Assembly (NCBI GenBank): GCA_021324295.1
Contig: JAJPJJ010000107.1
Span: 1 to 42,750, forward strand
DNA from: Bacillota bacterium
GTDB taxonomy: Bacteria > Sysuimicrobiota > Sysuimicrobiia > Sysuimicrobiales > Segetimicrobiaceae
DNA: 42,750 nucleotides
Direction: 5' to 3'
Of the stretch, positions 9,490 through 16,425 are shown piece by piece; the stretch's first letter is position 1, and each line of letters opens with the position of its first letter. The position numbers and the translations under genes are program-made. Under the pieces are notes generated by a model. The model worked only from the letters and a program-made list of their open reading frames with translations. It did not search any database and was not told where the DNA came from.

Positions 9490-10670
9490 TACTCCCCACC
9501 CCCCTGTCCGCCGCCGGAGGCGGCGCCCATGCTGGCCACCTGCTCCTCGTACTGGCCCTTGTACCGGAAGCCGTGGGATCGCTCCGGGCGGCAGCCGATC
9601 TTCTCTGCGACCCACTGCCTGTAGGCGTCCTTGTTGGTCTTCCACATCTCCCACTGGCTCTTGTTGTCGGTGAAGGCGCTCTCGTTGACCATCGTGATGC
9701 ACCCGTCCACCGGGCAGACCGCCTCGCACACGCCGCAGCCGCAGCACGCCTCGGCGTTCAGGTCGTATGTCTGGTCCGGCATCACGTCGAAGCAGGAATC
9801 GGGGCACTGCAGCCAGCACAGCGTGCACTTGATGCACTTGTCGAAGTCGATCACCGGCCGCATCGTCCGGGTCGTGTACTTCTTGAAGTACGGGTTCCGC
9901 TGAGGCCGGTAGCCGCCGACCTGGCCACCGAACTGGATCGGCTCGCCCAGCTTCATCCCTTCGATCGTCACGCCCTCACGCATCCTGGTCCAGCCGGGCA
10001 GGTCGAACTTGTACGGCACCTCGGGGTTGCCCTCACCGGGCCCCACGGTCCGGGTCGTCGTCTGCTCGTAGGACCGGCGCGCGGAGGTAACCTTCAGGTC
10101 GCTCTTCCACTCGTCCTTGATCGCCGCGAGCATCGCGTCGAGACTGACGAGGTCCGGGCAGACCTTCGGCAGCGCGCCGAGGATGCGGACGTCGGTGTGG
10201 TCGTCCTTGTAGACCCACAGGCCCGAGAAACTCGGGATCCCGGGGATCACCGCCAACCGGTACGGGTGCGCCTTCGTGTGGCAGAACTTCACGATCTCCC
10301 CGGCGGGGAGGGTGCTCGTGACGACGAGGGTGCCCCCCTCGCGGATCTTCTCGTTGATCGGCTGCAGCCCGTACCACGCCCAGGACTCCACGCCCTTGCA
10401 GAGGGTGTCGTCCACCGCGATCGTGATGTCCGACTCGGCCGGCTCGTACTGCGCCATGCTGAGCTGCAGCGTCTCTTCGTCCGGCGCCACGATCGCAAAG
10501 TTCTTGGCGGGGATGCCGTTGCGTTCCGGGGAATCGCCGTAGCGGCCGAACGCGATCCCGATCTTGCCCTCCTTGCGGGCCGCGAGGACGATGCCGCGAC
10601 AGATGTTCTTGGCCAGCGTCTTCTGGAAGATTCCCCGGTAGACCACTTCTACCGAGATCGTACGTGCCAT
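9489..10670 (-). CDS. Fused gamma-delta subunit of a 2-oxoacid:ferredoxin oxidoreductase, probably oxalate oxidoreductase
   Basis: 393 residues; the start is ATG 10670 with GGAGGTG upstream. Residues about 1-195 are the gamma domain (VEVVYRGIFQKTLAKNICRGIVLAARKEG). Residues about 225-340 are the delta ferredoxin domain with two 4-Cys motifs for [4Fe-4S] clusters: C279/C282/C285/C289 and C309/C312/C315/C319, each followed by Pro. A glycine-rich tail ends the protein. Pyruvate enzymes often keep gamma and delta separate or fuse all four; the gamma-delta fusion with separate alpha and beta is the arrangement I recall for Moorella oxalate oxidoreductase. It is the first gene of the coupled set and lies downstream of the GntR regulator, separated by a tandem repeat. 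It carries electrons from the active site to ferredoxin. Confidence 0.86.
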   Translation of the reverse strand: MARTISVEVVYRGIFQKTLAKNICRGIVLAARKEGKIGIAFGRYGDSPERNGIPAKNFAIVAPDEETLQLSMAQYEPAESDITIAVDDTLCKGVESWAWYGLQPINEKIREGGTLVVTSTLPAGEIVKFCHTKAHPYRLAVIPGIPSFSGLWVYKDDHTDVRILGALPKVCPDLVSLDAMLAAIKDEWKSDLKVTSARRSYEQTTTRTVGPGEGNPEVPYKFDLPGWTRMREGVTIEGMKLGEPIQFGGQVGGYRPQRNPYFKKYTTRTMRPVIDFDKCIKCTLCWLQCPDSCFDVMPDQTYDLNAEACCGCGVCEAVCPVDGCITMVNESAFTDNKSQWEMWKTNKDAYRQWVAEKIGCRPERSHGFRYKGQYEEQVASMGAASGGGQGGGE

Positions 10671-10688
10671 CGAGCACCTCCCTCTAAA

Positions 10689-10867
10689 GGCCCGGGCCCC
10701 CAGCGGCCGCGGCACCATGCCTCGCTTCCCCTGCCGCTTGCCCACGCGCGGTCCCCGGGGGCCAATGGCCCGGGCCCCCAGCGGCCGCGGCACCGTCCTT
10801 CACGTCCCTTGCCGTTTCCCCACGTCGCGCTTCCCGGGGTCCAAAGGCCCGGGCCCCCAGCGGAGCG
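10689..10867 (-). repeat. Tandem GC-rich 78-79 bp repeat array, copy 1
   Basis: Units begin ggcccgggcccccagcggcc at 10689, 10767 and 10846 (period 78-79 bp; the last is partial and runs into the 3'-end element R2). Each unit contains the palindrome GGCCCGGGCC and a CCCC...GGGG outer symmetry. The array fills the gap between the GntR gene and the gamma-delta start. The same unit recurs as a longer array at 15.16-15.42 kb. Confidence 0.8.
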
Positions 10868-10908
10868 ATACAGCTCACGTCAGCTCCAAGGCCGTATGGC
10901 CTCGTCAT
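10846..10908 (-). repeat. 3'-end intergenic repeat, copy R2 (overlaps the gntR stop)
   Basis: Contains the palindrome block, GCGATACAGCTCACGTCAG, and the hairpin AGGCCGTATGGCCT. The GntR stop (tca at 10880-10882) and its last residues (HDEAIRPWS) are read from inside this repeat, so the element provides the end of the coding sequence. Confidence 0.6.
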
Positions 10909-11584
10909 GGACCCGCGGGAACAGGCTCATCTCGATCTCCTCGATGTGGGCCCGCATCGCCTCGGCGGCGCCATCCGCGTCCCGCCGCCGGATCGCATCC
11001 AGGATGCGGCGATGGCCCGCGAGCGACTTCTCCGACCGTCCCGGCCCCTGCAGCGAGCGCACGCGGCTTTCCCGGAGCAGGTCCATGATGACGTCGACCG
11101 TCCGCAGGACCACCCGGTTCTTGGCCGCCGCGGCGATGCGATAGTGGAACGCGTTGTCCTCCTCGATCGCGATCTCCCCGTTCGCAACGCGGCGGGCCTG
11201 GCGCTCGAGGATCTCCTGCATCGCCCGCACGTCCTCGCCGGTCGCGCGGAGCGCGGCGGCGCGGGCGAGCGGGGGCTCCAGCATCTTCCGCATGTCGAAC
11301 AGATCGGCTGTGAGGTCTTTGGTGGCGGACAGGGCATCCGCCAGCGGGGTGACGATCGCGTCGATCGGAATCTGGCGTACGACGGTACCCTCGCCGTGAC
11401 GAGGCTCCACGAGGCCCTGCGTCTCGAGAACGCGAATCGCGTCGCGGACCGATGTGCGGCTCACGCCGAAGACCTCGGCGAGCTCACGCTCGGGGGGCAG
11501 CTTGTCGCCGGGCTTGAGCCGCCCGTCCGCGATCAGCCGCTGGATCTGCGCGGCGACCTCGGCGTAGACTTTGGTCTTGCGCAC
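10880..11584 (-). CDS. GntR-family (FadR subfamily) transcriptional regulator
   Basis: DNA-binding repressor with an N-terminal winged helix (VYAEVAAQIQRLI, KLPPERELAEVFGVSRTSVRDAIRVLE, about residues 6-70) and a C-terminal all-helical FCD effector domain (about 90-225). FCD metal ligands are visible as Asp143/His147 (DNAFH), His191 (AGHRR) and His213 (RAHIEE). The GTG at 11584 gives 234 residues, the usual length, although it lacks an obvious ribosome-binding site. A longer frame back to GTG 11734 would add a low-complexity leader that overlaps the operator. It lies directly upstream of, and on the same strand as, the ferredoxin oxidoreductase genes, so it probably regulates them in response to oxalate or a related acid. 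The effector is not known. Confidence 0.85.
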   Translation of the reverse strand: MRKTKVYAEVAAQIQRLIADGRLKPGDKLPPERELAEVFGVSRTSVRDAIRVLETQGLVEPRHGEGTVVRQIPIDAIVTPLADALSATKDLTADLFDMRKMLEPPLARAAALRATGEDVRAMQEILERQARRVANGEIAIEEDNAFHYRIAAAAKNRVVLRTVDVIMDLLRESRVRSLQGPGRSEKSLAGHRRILDAIRRRDADGAAEAMRAHIEEIEMSLFPRVHDEAIRPWS

Positions 11585-11720
11585 CGGTTCGAGGCCCGCG
11601 TTGATCGACCACGTGAGGTCAGGCGTGATACCCGCTCCCCCTCTTCCCCGGCGCCTGCCGTCCGCGGGCGGCGCTCGTGGCGCGCCGCACCACCAGGCGC
11701 CAACAGAGGTACAGTGGCCC

Positions 11721-11735
11721 AGTGGTCCGACCACT
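11721..11735. promoter_or_regulatory. FadR/PdhR-type palindromic operator upstream of the GntR gene
   Basis: agtggtccgaccact is a perfect 7+1+7 palindrome with the TGGT...ACCA core used by FadR-subfamily GntR proteins; E. coli FadR sites contain TGGTCNGACCA. It starts immediately downstream of the predicted -10 on the minus strand, so it would cover the transcription start. This fits autorepression. Confidence 0.65.
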
Positions 11736-11742
11736 TGAGCCC

Positions 11743-11769
11743 ATTATCCGGCACTGCCGCCGCGATGTC
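11743..11769 (-). promoter_or_regulatory. Predicted sigma-70-type promoter of the GntR gene
   Basis: On the minus strand TTGACA (11769-11764) is followed after 15 nt by GATAAT (11748-11743). The -35 is perfect and the -10 is good, but the spacer is shorter than the usual 17. Transcription would start near 11736, at the edge of the operator. Confidence 0.5.
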
Positions 11770-11904
11770 AATAGAAACCGGTAATCAAGTCGGGGCTGGC
11801 TCGGTAGGTGCCGATGCCCAACGCGAAGCCCCTAGGGGCTGGCAGCTCCCCGGCTCAGCAGCCGCAGGCCGGCGCCGCGGTGAGCCCGCGCGCGGACCGC
11901 GGTG

Positions 11905-11910
11905 TATCAT
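11905..11910 (+). promoter_or_regulatory. Possible -10 box giving a leaderless rlmD transcript
   Basis: TATCAT ends 8 nt before the ATG at 11919, where transcription would begin, and no ribosome-binding site precedes the ATG. No convincing -35 is visible. Confidence 0.3.
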
Positions 11911-11918
11911 GGACGCGT

Positions 11919-13304
11919 ATGGTGCTTCCCTCCGCGACACGGAAGCGCCCGCCGCTCGGGCGAGGCGAGGAGGTGTCGCTCACGATCGACCGGCTCGCGT
12001 ACGGCGGGCGGGGAGTCGGCCGGCACGAGGGGTTCGTCGTGTTCGTCCCCGACACGGCGCCAGGCGACCGCGTGCGCGCCCGACTCTGGCGCGTCAAGCC
12101 CGGTTACGGCGAGGCGCGGCTTCTCCAGGTGGAGAGCCGCTCGCCCCTGCGGACCACGCCGGCCTGTCCCCACTTCGGTCCATGTGGAGGGTGCCTCTGG
12201 CAGCACGTCGCGTACGGGGCCCAGGCCGCCGCCAAGGAGCAGATCGTGCGCGAGAGCCTCGCCCACCTCGCGGGCCTGCGGGAGGTCGAGGTCCGGCCGA
12301 TCCTCGTGGTGGCGTCCCCGTGGTACTACCGCAACAAGATGGAGTTCACGTTCCACCCGGAGGGCGGGCTCGGGCTGCACGAGCGGGGGGCGTGGGATCG
12401 GATCATCACCGTGCAATCCTGCTACCTCCAGTCGCCCGCGAGCAACCTGATCCTGAGCCTCGCGCGACAGTGGGCCCTCGCCTCCGGCCTGTCACGGTAC
12501 GATCCACGCACCCACACGGGCCTGCTCCGCCAACTGATCGTCCGCGAGGGGAACGCCACGGGAGAGATCATGGTCGTAGTGGTGACGACGGCGCCCGAGG
12601 TGCCAGGCCTGCGTGAGCTGGCCGCGCGCCTCCTCGCCGCTGTGCCCCGCATCACCGGCGTCCTCCACGGCATCAACCCCGGCCTCTCCGACGGCCTGCC
12701 GCTGGTGGGCCTCGCTGTGCTGGCCGGGCGCCCGTACATCGTGGAGGAATTGGCCGGCCTCAGGTTTCGGATCGGCGCCGAAACGTTCTTCCAAACGAAC
12801 ACCGCACAGGCGGAACGGCTCGTCGAGGTCGTCGGCGCGCTCGCAGACCTGCGGGGCGGCGAGCTGGTCTACGACCTCTACTGCGGGGTCGGCACCTTCT
12901 CCCTCGCGCTCGCCCGCCGCGCCGGGCGCGTGTGCGGCATCGAGATCTCCGCGCAGGCGATCGAGGCGGCGCGGCAGAACGCCGCGCTCAACGGGATCGC
13001 GAACGCAGAGTTTACGAGCGGCGACGTGCGCCGGCTGCTGCCGGAGGTGCGGAGCCGGACGGGCCGGCCAGATCTCGTGCTGCTGGACCCGCCCCGCGGC
13101 GGCGCGGGGCGGCGCGTGATGCGGCGGATCGCGCAGGCCCGGCCGCCGCGGATCATCTACGTGTCCTGCAACCCGACCACGCTCGCCCCGGACCTGAGGG
13201 ACCTGGTCCTCGCCGGGTACGCGGTGCAAGCCGTGCAGCCGCTCGACCTGTTCCCCCACACCTACCACGTGGAGTGCGTGGTGCTCCTGGAAGCGCCGAC
13301 GTAG
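11919..13304 (+). CDS. rlmD: 23S rRNA/tRNA (uracil-5-)-methyltransferase, TrmA/RlmD family
   Basis: 461-residue SAM-dependent RNA m5U methyltransferase. It has an N-terminal TRAM domain (about 14-75) and a [4Fe-4S] ligand set C83, C89 and C92 (CPHFGPCGGC), with a fourth Cys in VQSCYLQ. The Rossmann methyltransferase domain carries FFQTNTAQAE, DLYCGVGTFSLALA and LDPPRGGAG. The catalytic Cys lies in YVSCNPTTLA near the C-terminus, and the protein ends FPHTYHVECVVLL, as is typical. The ATG at 11919 is chosen because sequence before it is not conserved-looking. Which uridine is modified (23S U747, U1939, or tRNA U54) cannot be told from sequence, so the symbol is provisional. It is transcribed divergently from the GntR gene. 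Confidence 0.9.
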   Translation: MVLPSATRKRPPLGRGEEVSLTIDRLAYGGRGVGRHEGFVVFVPDTAPGDRVRARLWRVKPGYGEARLLQVESRSPLRTTPACPHFGPCGGCLWQHVAYGAQAAAKEQIVRESLAHLAGLREVEVRPILVVASPWYYRNKMEFTFHPEGGLGLHERGAWDRIITVQSCYLQSPASNLILSLARQWALASGLSRYDPRTHTGLLRQLIVREGNATGEIMVVVVTTAPEVPGLRELAARLLAAVPRITGVLHGINPGLSDGLPLVGLAVLAGRPYIVEELAGLRFRIGAETFFQTNTAQAERLVEVVGALADLRGGELVYDLYCGVGTFSLALARRAGRVCGIEISAQAIEAARQNAALNGIANAEFTSGDVRRLLPEVRSRTGRPDLVLLDPPRGGAGRRVMRRIAQARPPRIIYVSCNPTTLAPDLRDLVLAGYAVQAVQPLDLFPHTYHVECVVLLEAPT

Positions 13305-13312
13305 TTGCCTCG

Positions 13313-13555
13313 TCAGCGCAGCGTCATGTTGCGCGACACCCGCGTGCGCCGGTCGCGACCGGGGACCGCACCGCGATCGCGTTCGTGGACAAGTGAGTCC
13401 ACCACCATCGCAAGACCGGCCGGTGGACCGGGTGGGTCAGCCAGATCACGGTGCTGGCGGGCAACCCAGGCAGCGAAGTTCATCCAACGCCAGACGCAGT
13501 CGATCTGAGCGAACCCAGCCCGTGCCAACAATTCCTCGTTCCACCGCGTCGTCAT
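13313..13555 (-). pseudogene. C-terminal remnant of a CmoA-like methyltransferase
   Basis: In the minus frame, the stretch RWNEELLARAGF followed by VWRWMNFAAWVAR looks like the extreme C-terminus of class I SAM-dependent methyltransferases of the CmoA-like group. The SAM-binding core that should precede it is absent from any frame upstream, and the downstream part is not recognisable. The rest of 13305-13857 holds no other gene I can support. I read this as a decayed 3' fragment in a 553-bp gap. Confidence 0.3.
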
Positions 13556-13857
13556 CGCTACCGCTGCCACAGGGAACCGCCGACTACCGGGGTGTAGAGG
13601 CAGGTCGGAACCACGGCGCTCGAAGAGCGCTCGGCCGGTGCGCCTCCGGGCGAACGCGGTGGCGTGCTGGTGCAGCCTCGCGCAACTTCGGCGGAGGGCC
13701 GCGGCGGGCGCTCCCTGCGCGCCCTCCCGGGGCTCCCGACGAATCGCCGTTCTCCCGCGATTCGTTGGGGTGGGGAGCCGTTCCTCGGCTGGAAGCGCGG
13801 GGCACCCCGCGGCCGATTCGTCTCGCGGCACCCCCCTCAGACTCCGGAGACCACGCA

Positions 13858-15138
13858 CTAACCGCCTCCCGCCAGCTTCACGAGCAGGGGCATCACGTCG
13901 GTGCCCCGCAGCGTGCCGAGGCTCCCGTGCGCGCACGCGGCCTCGTTGAACACGCGTGTGCCGTCGGCCCGGATTCCCGGCCCGGCAACGAGGAGCGGGA
14001 CAGGGTCGTCCGAGTGCCGGCCGAGCGTCACCGGGGTGGCGTGGTCCGCCGTCACGGCGATCAGGACCTCATCGACCGGCACGTCTCCCAGGAGCGTCCC
14101 GAAGAACGCGCGGTCGATCACCTCGATCACCGAGCGCTTCGCTTCGGCGTCGCGGTCGTGTCCCGGCTCGTCGGGGCCTTTGATGTGGATGTACAGGCCG
14201 CCGTAGTGGCGATACTCTCGCGCCGCTGTGCGCGCCCACGCCGTGTACACCCTCTCGTGGTCCCCCCCGCTTGGCGGCACCGGGATGACGGTCATCCCGG
14301 TCAACTCCGCGATGCCCCGCTCCACCGGCATTTCCACGAAGCAGCCGAAGCGCACGCCGAACCGCTCCGCGATCGGCGGCATCTGGGGAAGATGATCGCC
14401 GGCGTCCCGCACCAGGATCAGGTTGGCGGGGAGCTGGCCCTCGCGGCGGCGACGTTCGTTCACGGGATGGCGGTCGAGCACGGCCCGTGCCTTGTCCATG
14501 AACTCGTTGACGAGCGCGGCGGCGGTGCGCGCTTCCTCGCTCCCGTCGAGCGGCTCGCAGCGCTCCACGCGGTCGGCGGCCACCTCGCGGGCAACCCCGA
14601 GGCCCTCGACGCGTGCGTACGCGGGGTCGGTGTTGGAGATCTTCGCCGAGAGAAGACCGTCCCTTCGCCGGATCACGACGCCGGCCCGGTGGCCGATGCT
14701 GGCCCGGACGTCGAGCTCCGCCGGGACGGTCTCAAGCCGCACCTCGCGGGTCACGGCCGCCGCGAGCGCGCGGGCGTCCTCCGACGCGAGGGTGCGGCCG
14801 GCCCGGCGGTCCAGGATCGCCTGTCCCTCCCCGGCGGTCGCGAAGTTGCCGCGCAGCGCGAGGTCCCCGTCGCGGAAGGGGATACCGGCTCCCACCGCCT
14901 CGAAGACGCCCCGGCCGGTGTGATACGTGAACGGATCGTACCCGAGCATCGCGGTGACCGCGACGTCGGACTCCGGCGCGATTCCCGCGCCCACGGTCTG
15001 CACGAGCCCGGTGCGGCCCTGGAGCACCATCGCCCCGAGGAACGGGACGGCCGCCGCCTCGAGCGGCGTCCGGTTGCCGAGCCCGGGCACGGGACGATCG
15101 CCCAGGCCGTCCAGGATCACGTAGAGAATCGGCGTCAT
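13858..15138 (-). CDS. apgM: 2,3-bisphosphoglycerate-independent phosphoglycerate mutase, archaeal type
   Basis: Alkaline-phosphatase-superfamily metalloenzyme of 426 residues that interconverts 3- and 2-phosphoglycerate in glycolysis. Metal/phosphate motifs are YVILDGLGDRP at the N-terminus (Asp ligand) and APESDVAVTAMLGYDP (nucleophilic Ser). GGLYIHIKGPDEPGHDRD and AVTADHATPVTLGRHSDDPVPLLV supply the late Asp/His ligands. GRGVFEAVGAGI and the length match ApgM rather than the longer GpmI. The ATG at 15138 follows GAGGAGCATCCG. It sits downstream of ddl-dapF on the same strand, separated by the repeat array. Archaeal-type PGAM occurs in many deep-branching bacteria. Confidence 0.95.
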   Translation of the reverse strand: MTPILYVILDGLGDRPVPGLGNRTPLEAAAVPFLGAMVLQGRTGLVQTVGAGIAPESDVAVTAMLGYDPFTYHTGRGVFEAVGAGIPFRDGDLALRGNFATAGEGQAILDRRAGRTLASEDARALAAAVTREVRLETVPAELDVRASIGHRAGVVIRRRDGLLSAKISNTDPAYARVEGLGVAREVAADRVERCEPLDGSEEARTAAALVNEFMDKARAVLDRHPVNERRRREGQLPANLILVRDAGDHLPQMPPIAERFGVRFGCFVEMPVERGIAELTGMTVIPVPPSGGDHERVYTAWARTAAREYRHYGGLYIHIKGPDEPGHDRDAEAKRSVIEVIDRAFFGTLLGDVPVDEVLIAVTADHATPVTLGRHSDDPVPLLVAGPGIRADGTRVFNEAACAHGSLGTLRGTDVMPLLVKLAGGG

Positions 15139-15158
15139 CGGATGCTCCTCGATTCAAT

Positions 15159-15404
15159 GACCCGGGCCCCCAGCGGCCGCGGCACCATACCTCGCTTCCC
15201 CTGCCGCTTGCCCACGTGCGGTCCCCGCGCGCCAATGGCCCGGGCCCCCAGCGGCCGCGGCACCATACCTCGCTTCCCCTGCCACTTGCCCACGTGCGGT
15301 CCCCGCGCGCCAATGGCCCGGGCCCCCAGCGGCCGCGGCACCATGCCTCGCTTCCCCTGCCACTTGCCCACGCGCGGTCCCCGCGCGCCAATGGCCCGGG
15401 CCCC
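15159..15404 (-). repeat. Tandem GC-rich 78-bp repeat array, copy 2
   Basis: Units start at 15159, 15237, 15315 and 15393 with an exact 78-bp period; three are full and the fourth is cut short and continues as element R3. Units match the 10.69-kb array closely (cccgggcccccagcggcc, then GCGGCACCAT, then CTCGCTTCCCCTGCC). The array fills the apgM leader. Because 78 is a multiple of three, it creates spurious repetitive open frames. There are no unique spacers, so this is not CRISPR. Confidence 0.85.
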
Positions 15405-15480
15405 AGCGGCCCGATCCCGGTCACGTTCAGCTCCGAGACCGTTTGTCCTCGTCGCGAGACCCGGCTTGCAGGCCCGGACC
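15393..15480 (-). repeat. 3'-end intergenic repeat, copy R3
   Basis: Begins with the palindrome block, then CGATCCCGGTCACGTTCAG, then GACCGTTTGTCC and CGTCGCGAGACCCGG. It is about 60 bp past the dapF stop on the minus strand. Confidence 0.55.
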
Positions 15481-15542
15481 CCGGCGGGTCGAGGCGACGC
15501 CCCTGGGTCCCACACCCGTTTCACGCCGCGCGATACCCGATG

Positions 15543-16421
15543 CTACCGGACGGCGCGCAGACGGGCCAGGAGGTCCCGGCTCAGCATCCCGCGGCAGACC
15601 TCTTCCACGGGGCCGGTGAGGCGAAGGAAGTAGTCGGACGCGACCTCGACACGCAGGACCCCGCCGGGGCTGTGGACGGCGATGCGCCGGCCGGTCATGC
15701 CCCGACGCACGCAGGCCGCCGCCACCGCGCTGCTGCTGCTGCCGGACGCCATCGTCTCGCCCGCGCCGCGCTCCCAGATCCTGATCGTGACGCGGCGCGG
15801 CGAGTCGACGCGGACGAACTGAACGTTCGTGCGGCGGGGGAAGAGCGGGTGCGTCTCCAGCGCCCGTCCCAGCCGCGGCAGGTCCACCGCAGCCGGATCG
15901 TCCACGAAGACGACGCAGTGAGGATTCCCCACCGACACGGCGGTGATCTCCAGCGAGGTACCGTCGACGTCGATCCGCTCGCCGACGACCTCCCGGTCGG
16001 CTCCGGCCACGGGGATCTCCGTGCTCCGGAACGTGGCCCGCCCCATCTCCACCGTGATCGAGCGCACCTGCCCGTCCGCGACCGCGAGCGCCGCCGAGAC
16101 GATCCCGCCCTTGGTCTCGATCGTGAACGTCCGGCGCCGCGTGTAGCCGTGGTCCCACAGGAACTTCGCAAAGATGCGGATCCCGTTGCCGCTCTTTTCC
16201 GCCTCGCTGCCGTCGGGGTTGAAGATCCGCAGGCCGAAGTCGGCGCGGCGGCCGGGCTCGAGGGTGAGGATCCCGTCCGATCCGACGCCGAGGTTCCGGT
16301 GACAGATCAGCCGGATCGCCGCCGGCACGAGGCGCGCTGCGAGCCGGCGCGGGTCCACGACCACGTAGTCGTTGCCGAGCGCGTGCGACTTGATGTACTC
16401 GTTCCGGCGCAGGCGGGCCAT
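15543..16421 (-). CDS. dapF: Diaminopimelate epimerase-family protein lacking both catalytic cysteines
   Basis: 292-residue two-domain DapF fold; DapF converts LL- to meso-diaminopimelate for lysine and peptidoglycan. Family landmarks are HALGNDYVVVD, NPDGSEAEKSGNGIR, GNPHCVVFVDD and WERGAGETMASG. In characterised DapF the two acid/base cysteines lie in GNGxRC and ACGTG. Here these positions read GNGIRI (Ile) and ETMASGSSSSA (Ser), so neither thiol is present. It follows ddl with a 4-bp gap, a natural cell-wall pairing. It may be an active variant using other residues, an epimerase for another substrate, or a lineage-specific form. Membership of the family is firm; DAP epimerase activity is uncertain. 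Confidence 0.85.
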   Translation of the reverse strand: MARLRRNEYIKSHALGNDYVVVDPRRLAARLVPAAIRLICHRNLGVGSDGILTLEPGRRADFGLRIFNPDGSEAEKSGNGIRIFAKFLWDHGYTRRRTFTIETKGGIVSAALAVADGQVRSITVEMGRATFRSTEIPVAGADREVVGERIDVDGTSLEITAVSVGNPHCVVFVDDPAAVDLPRLGRALETHPLFPRRTNVQFVRVDSPRRVTIRIWERGAGETMASGSSSSAVAAACVRRGMTGRRIAVHSPGGVLRVEVASDYFLRLTGPVEEVCRGMLSRDLLARLRAVR

Positions 16422-16425
16422 TCGC

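Noticed and set aside
8257-9837. 526-residue version of the OOR alpha subunit
   Set aside because: The first 116 codons lie in the wrong frame of the gamma-delta ferredoxin domain and read as Arg/Gly-rich noise; the GTG at 9489 is coupled to the preceding stop.
11585-11734. N-terminal 50-residue extension of the GntR protein
   Set aside because: The extension is Gly/Arg-rich, overlaps the operator palindrome and exceeds the family length; GTG 11584 fits better.
15159-15404. CRISPR array
   Set aside because: Units are contiguous copies of one sequence without unique spacers, and no cas genes are nearby.
15135-15524. Repetitive minus-strand frames in the 78-bp array
   Set aside because: Their repeated Gly/Ala/Arg translation arises because the 78-bp unit is a multiple of three; they have no start context and the same DNA is intergenic at 10.7 kb.
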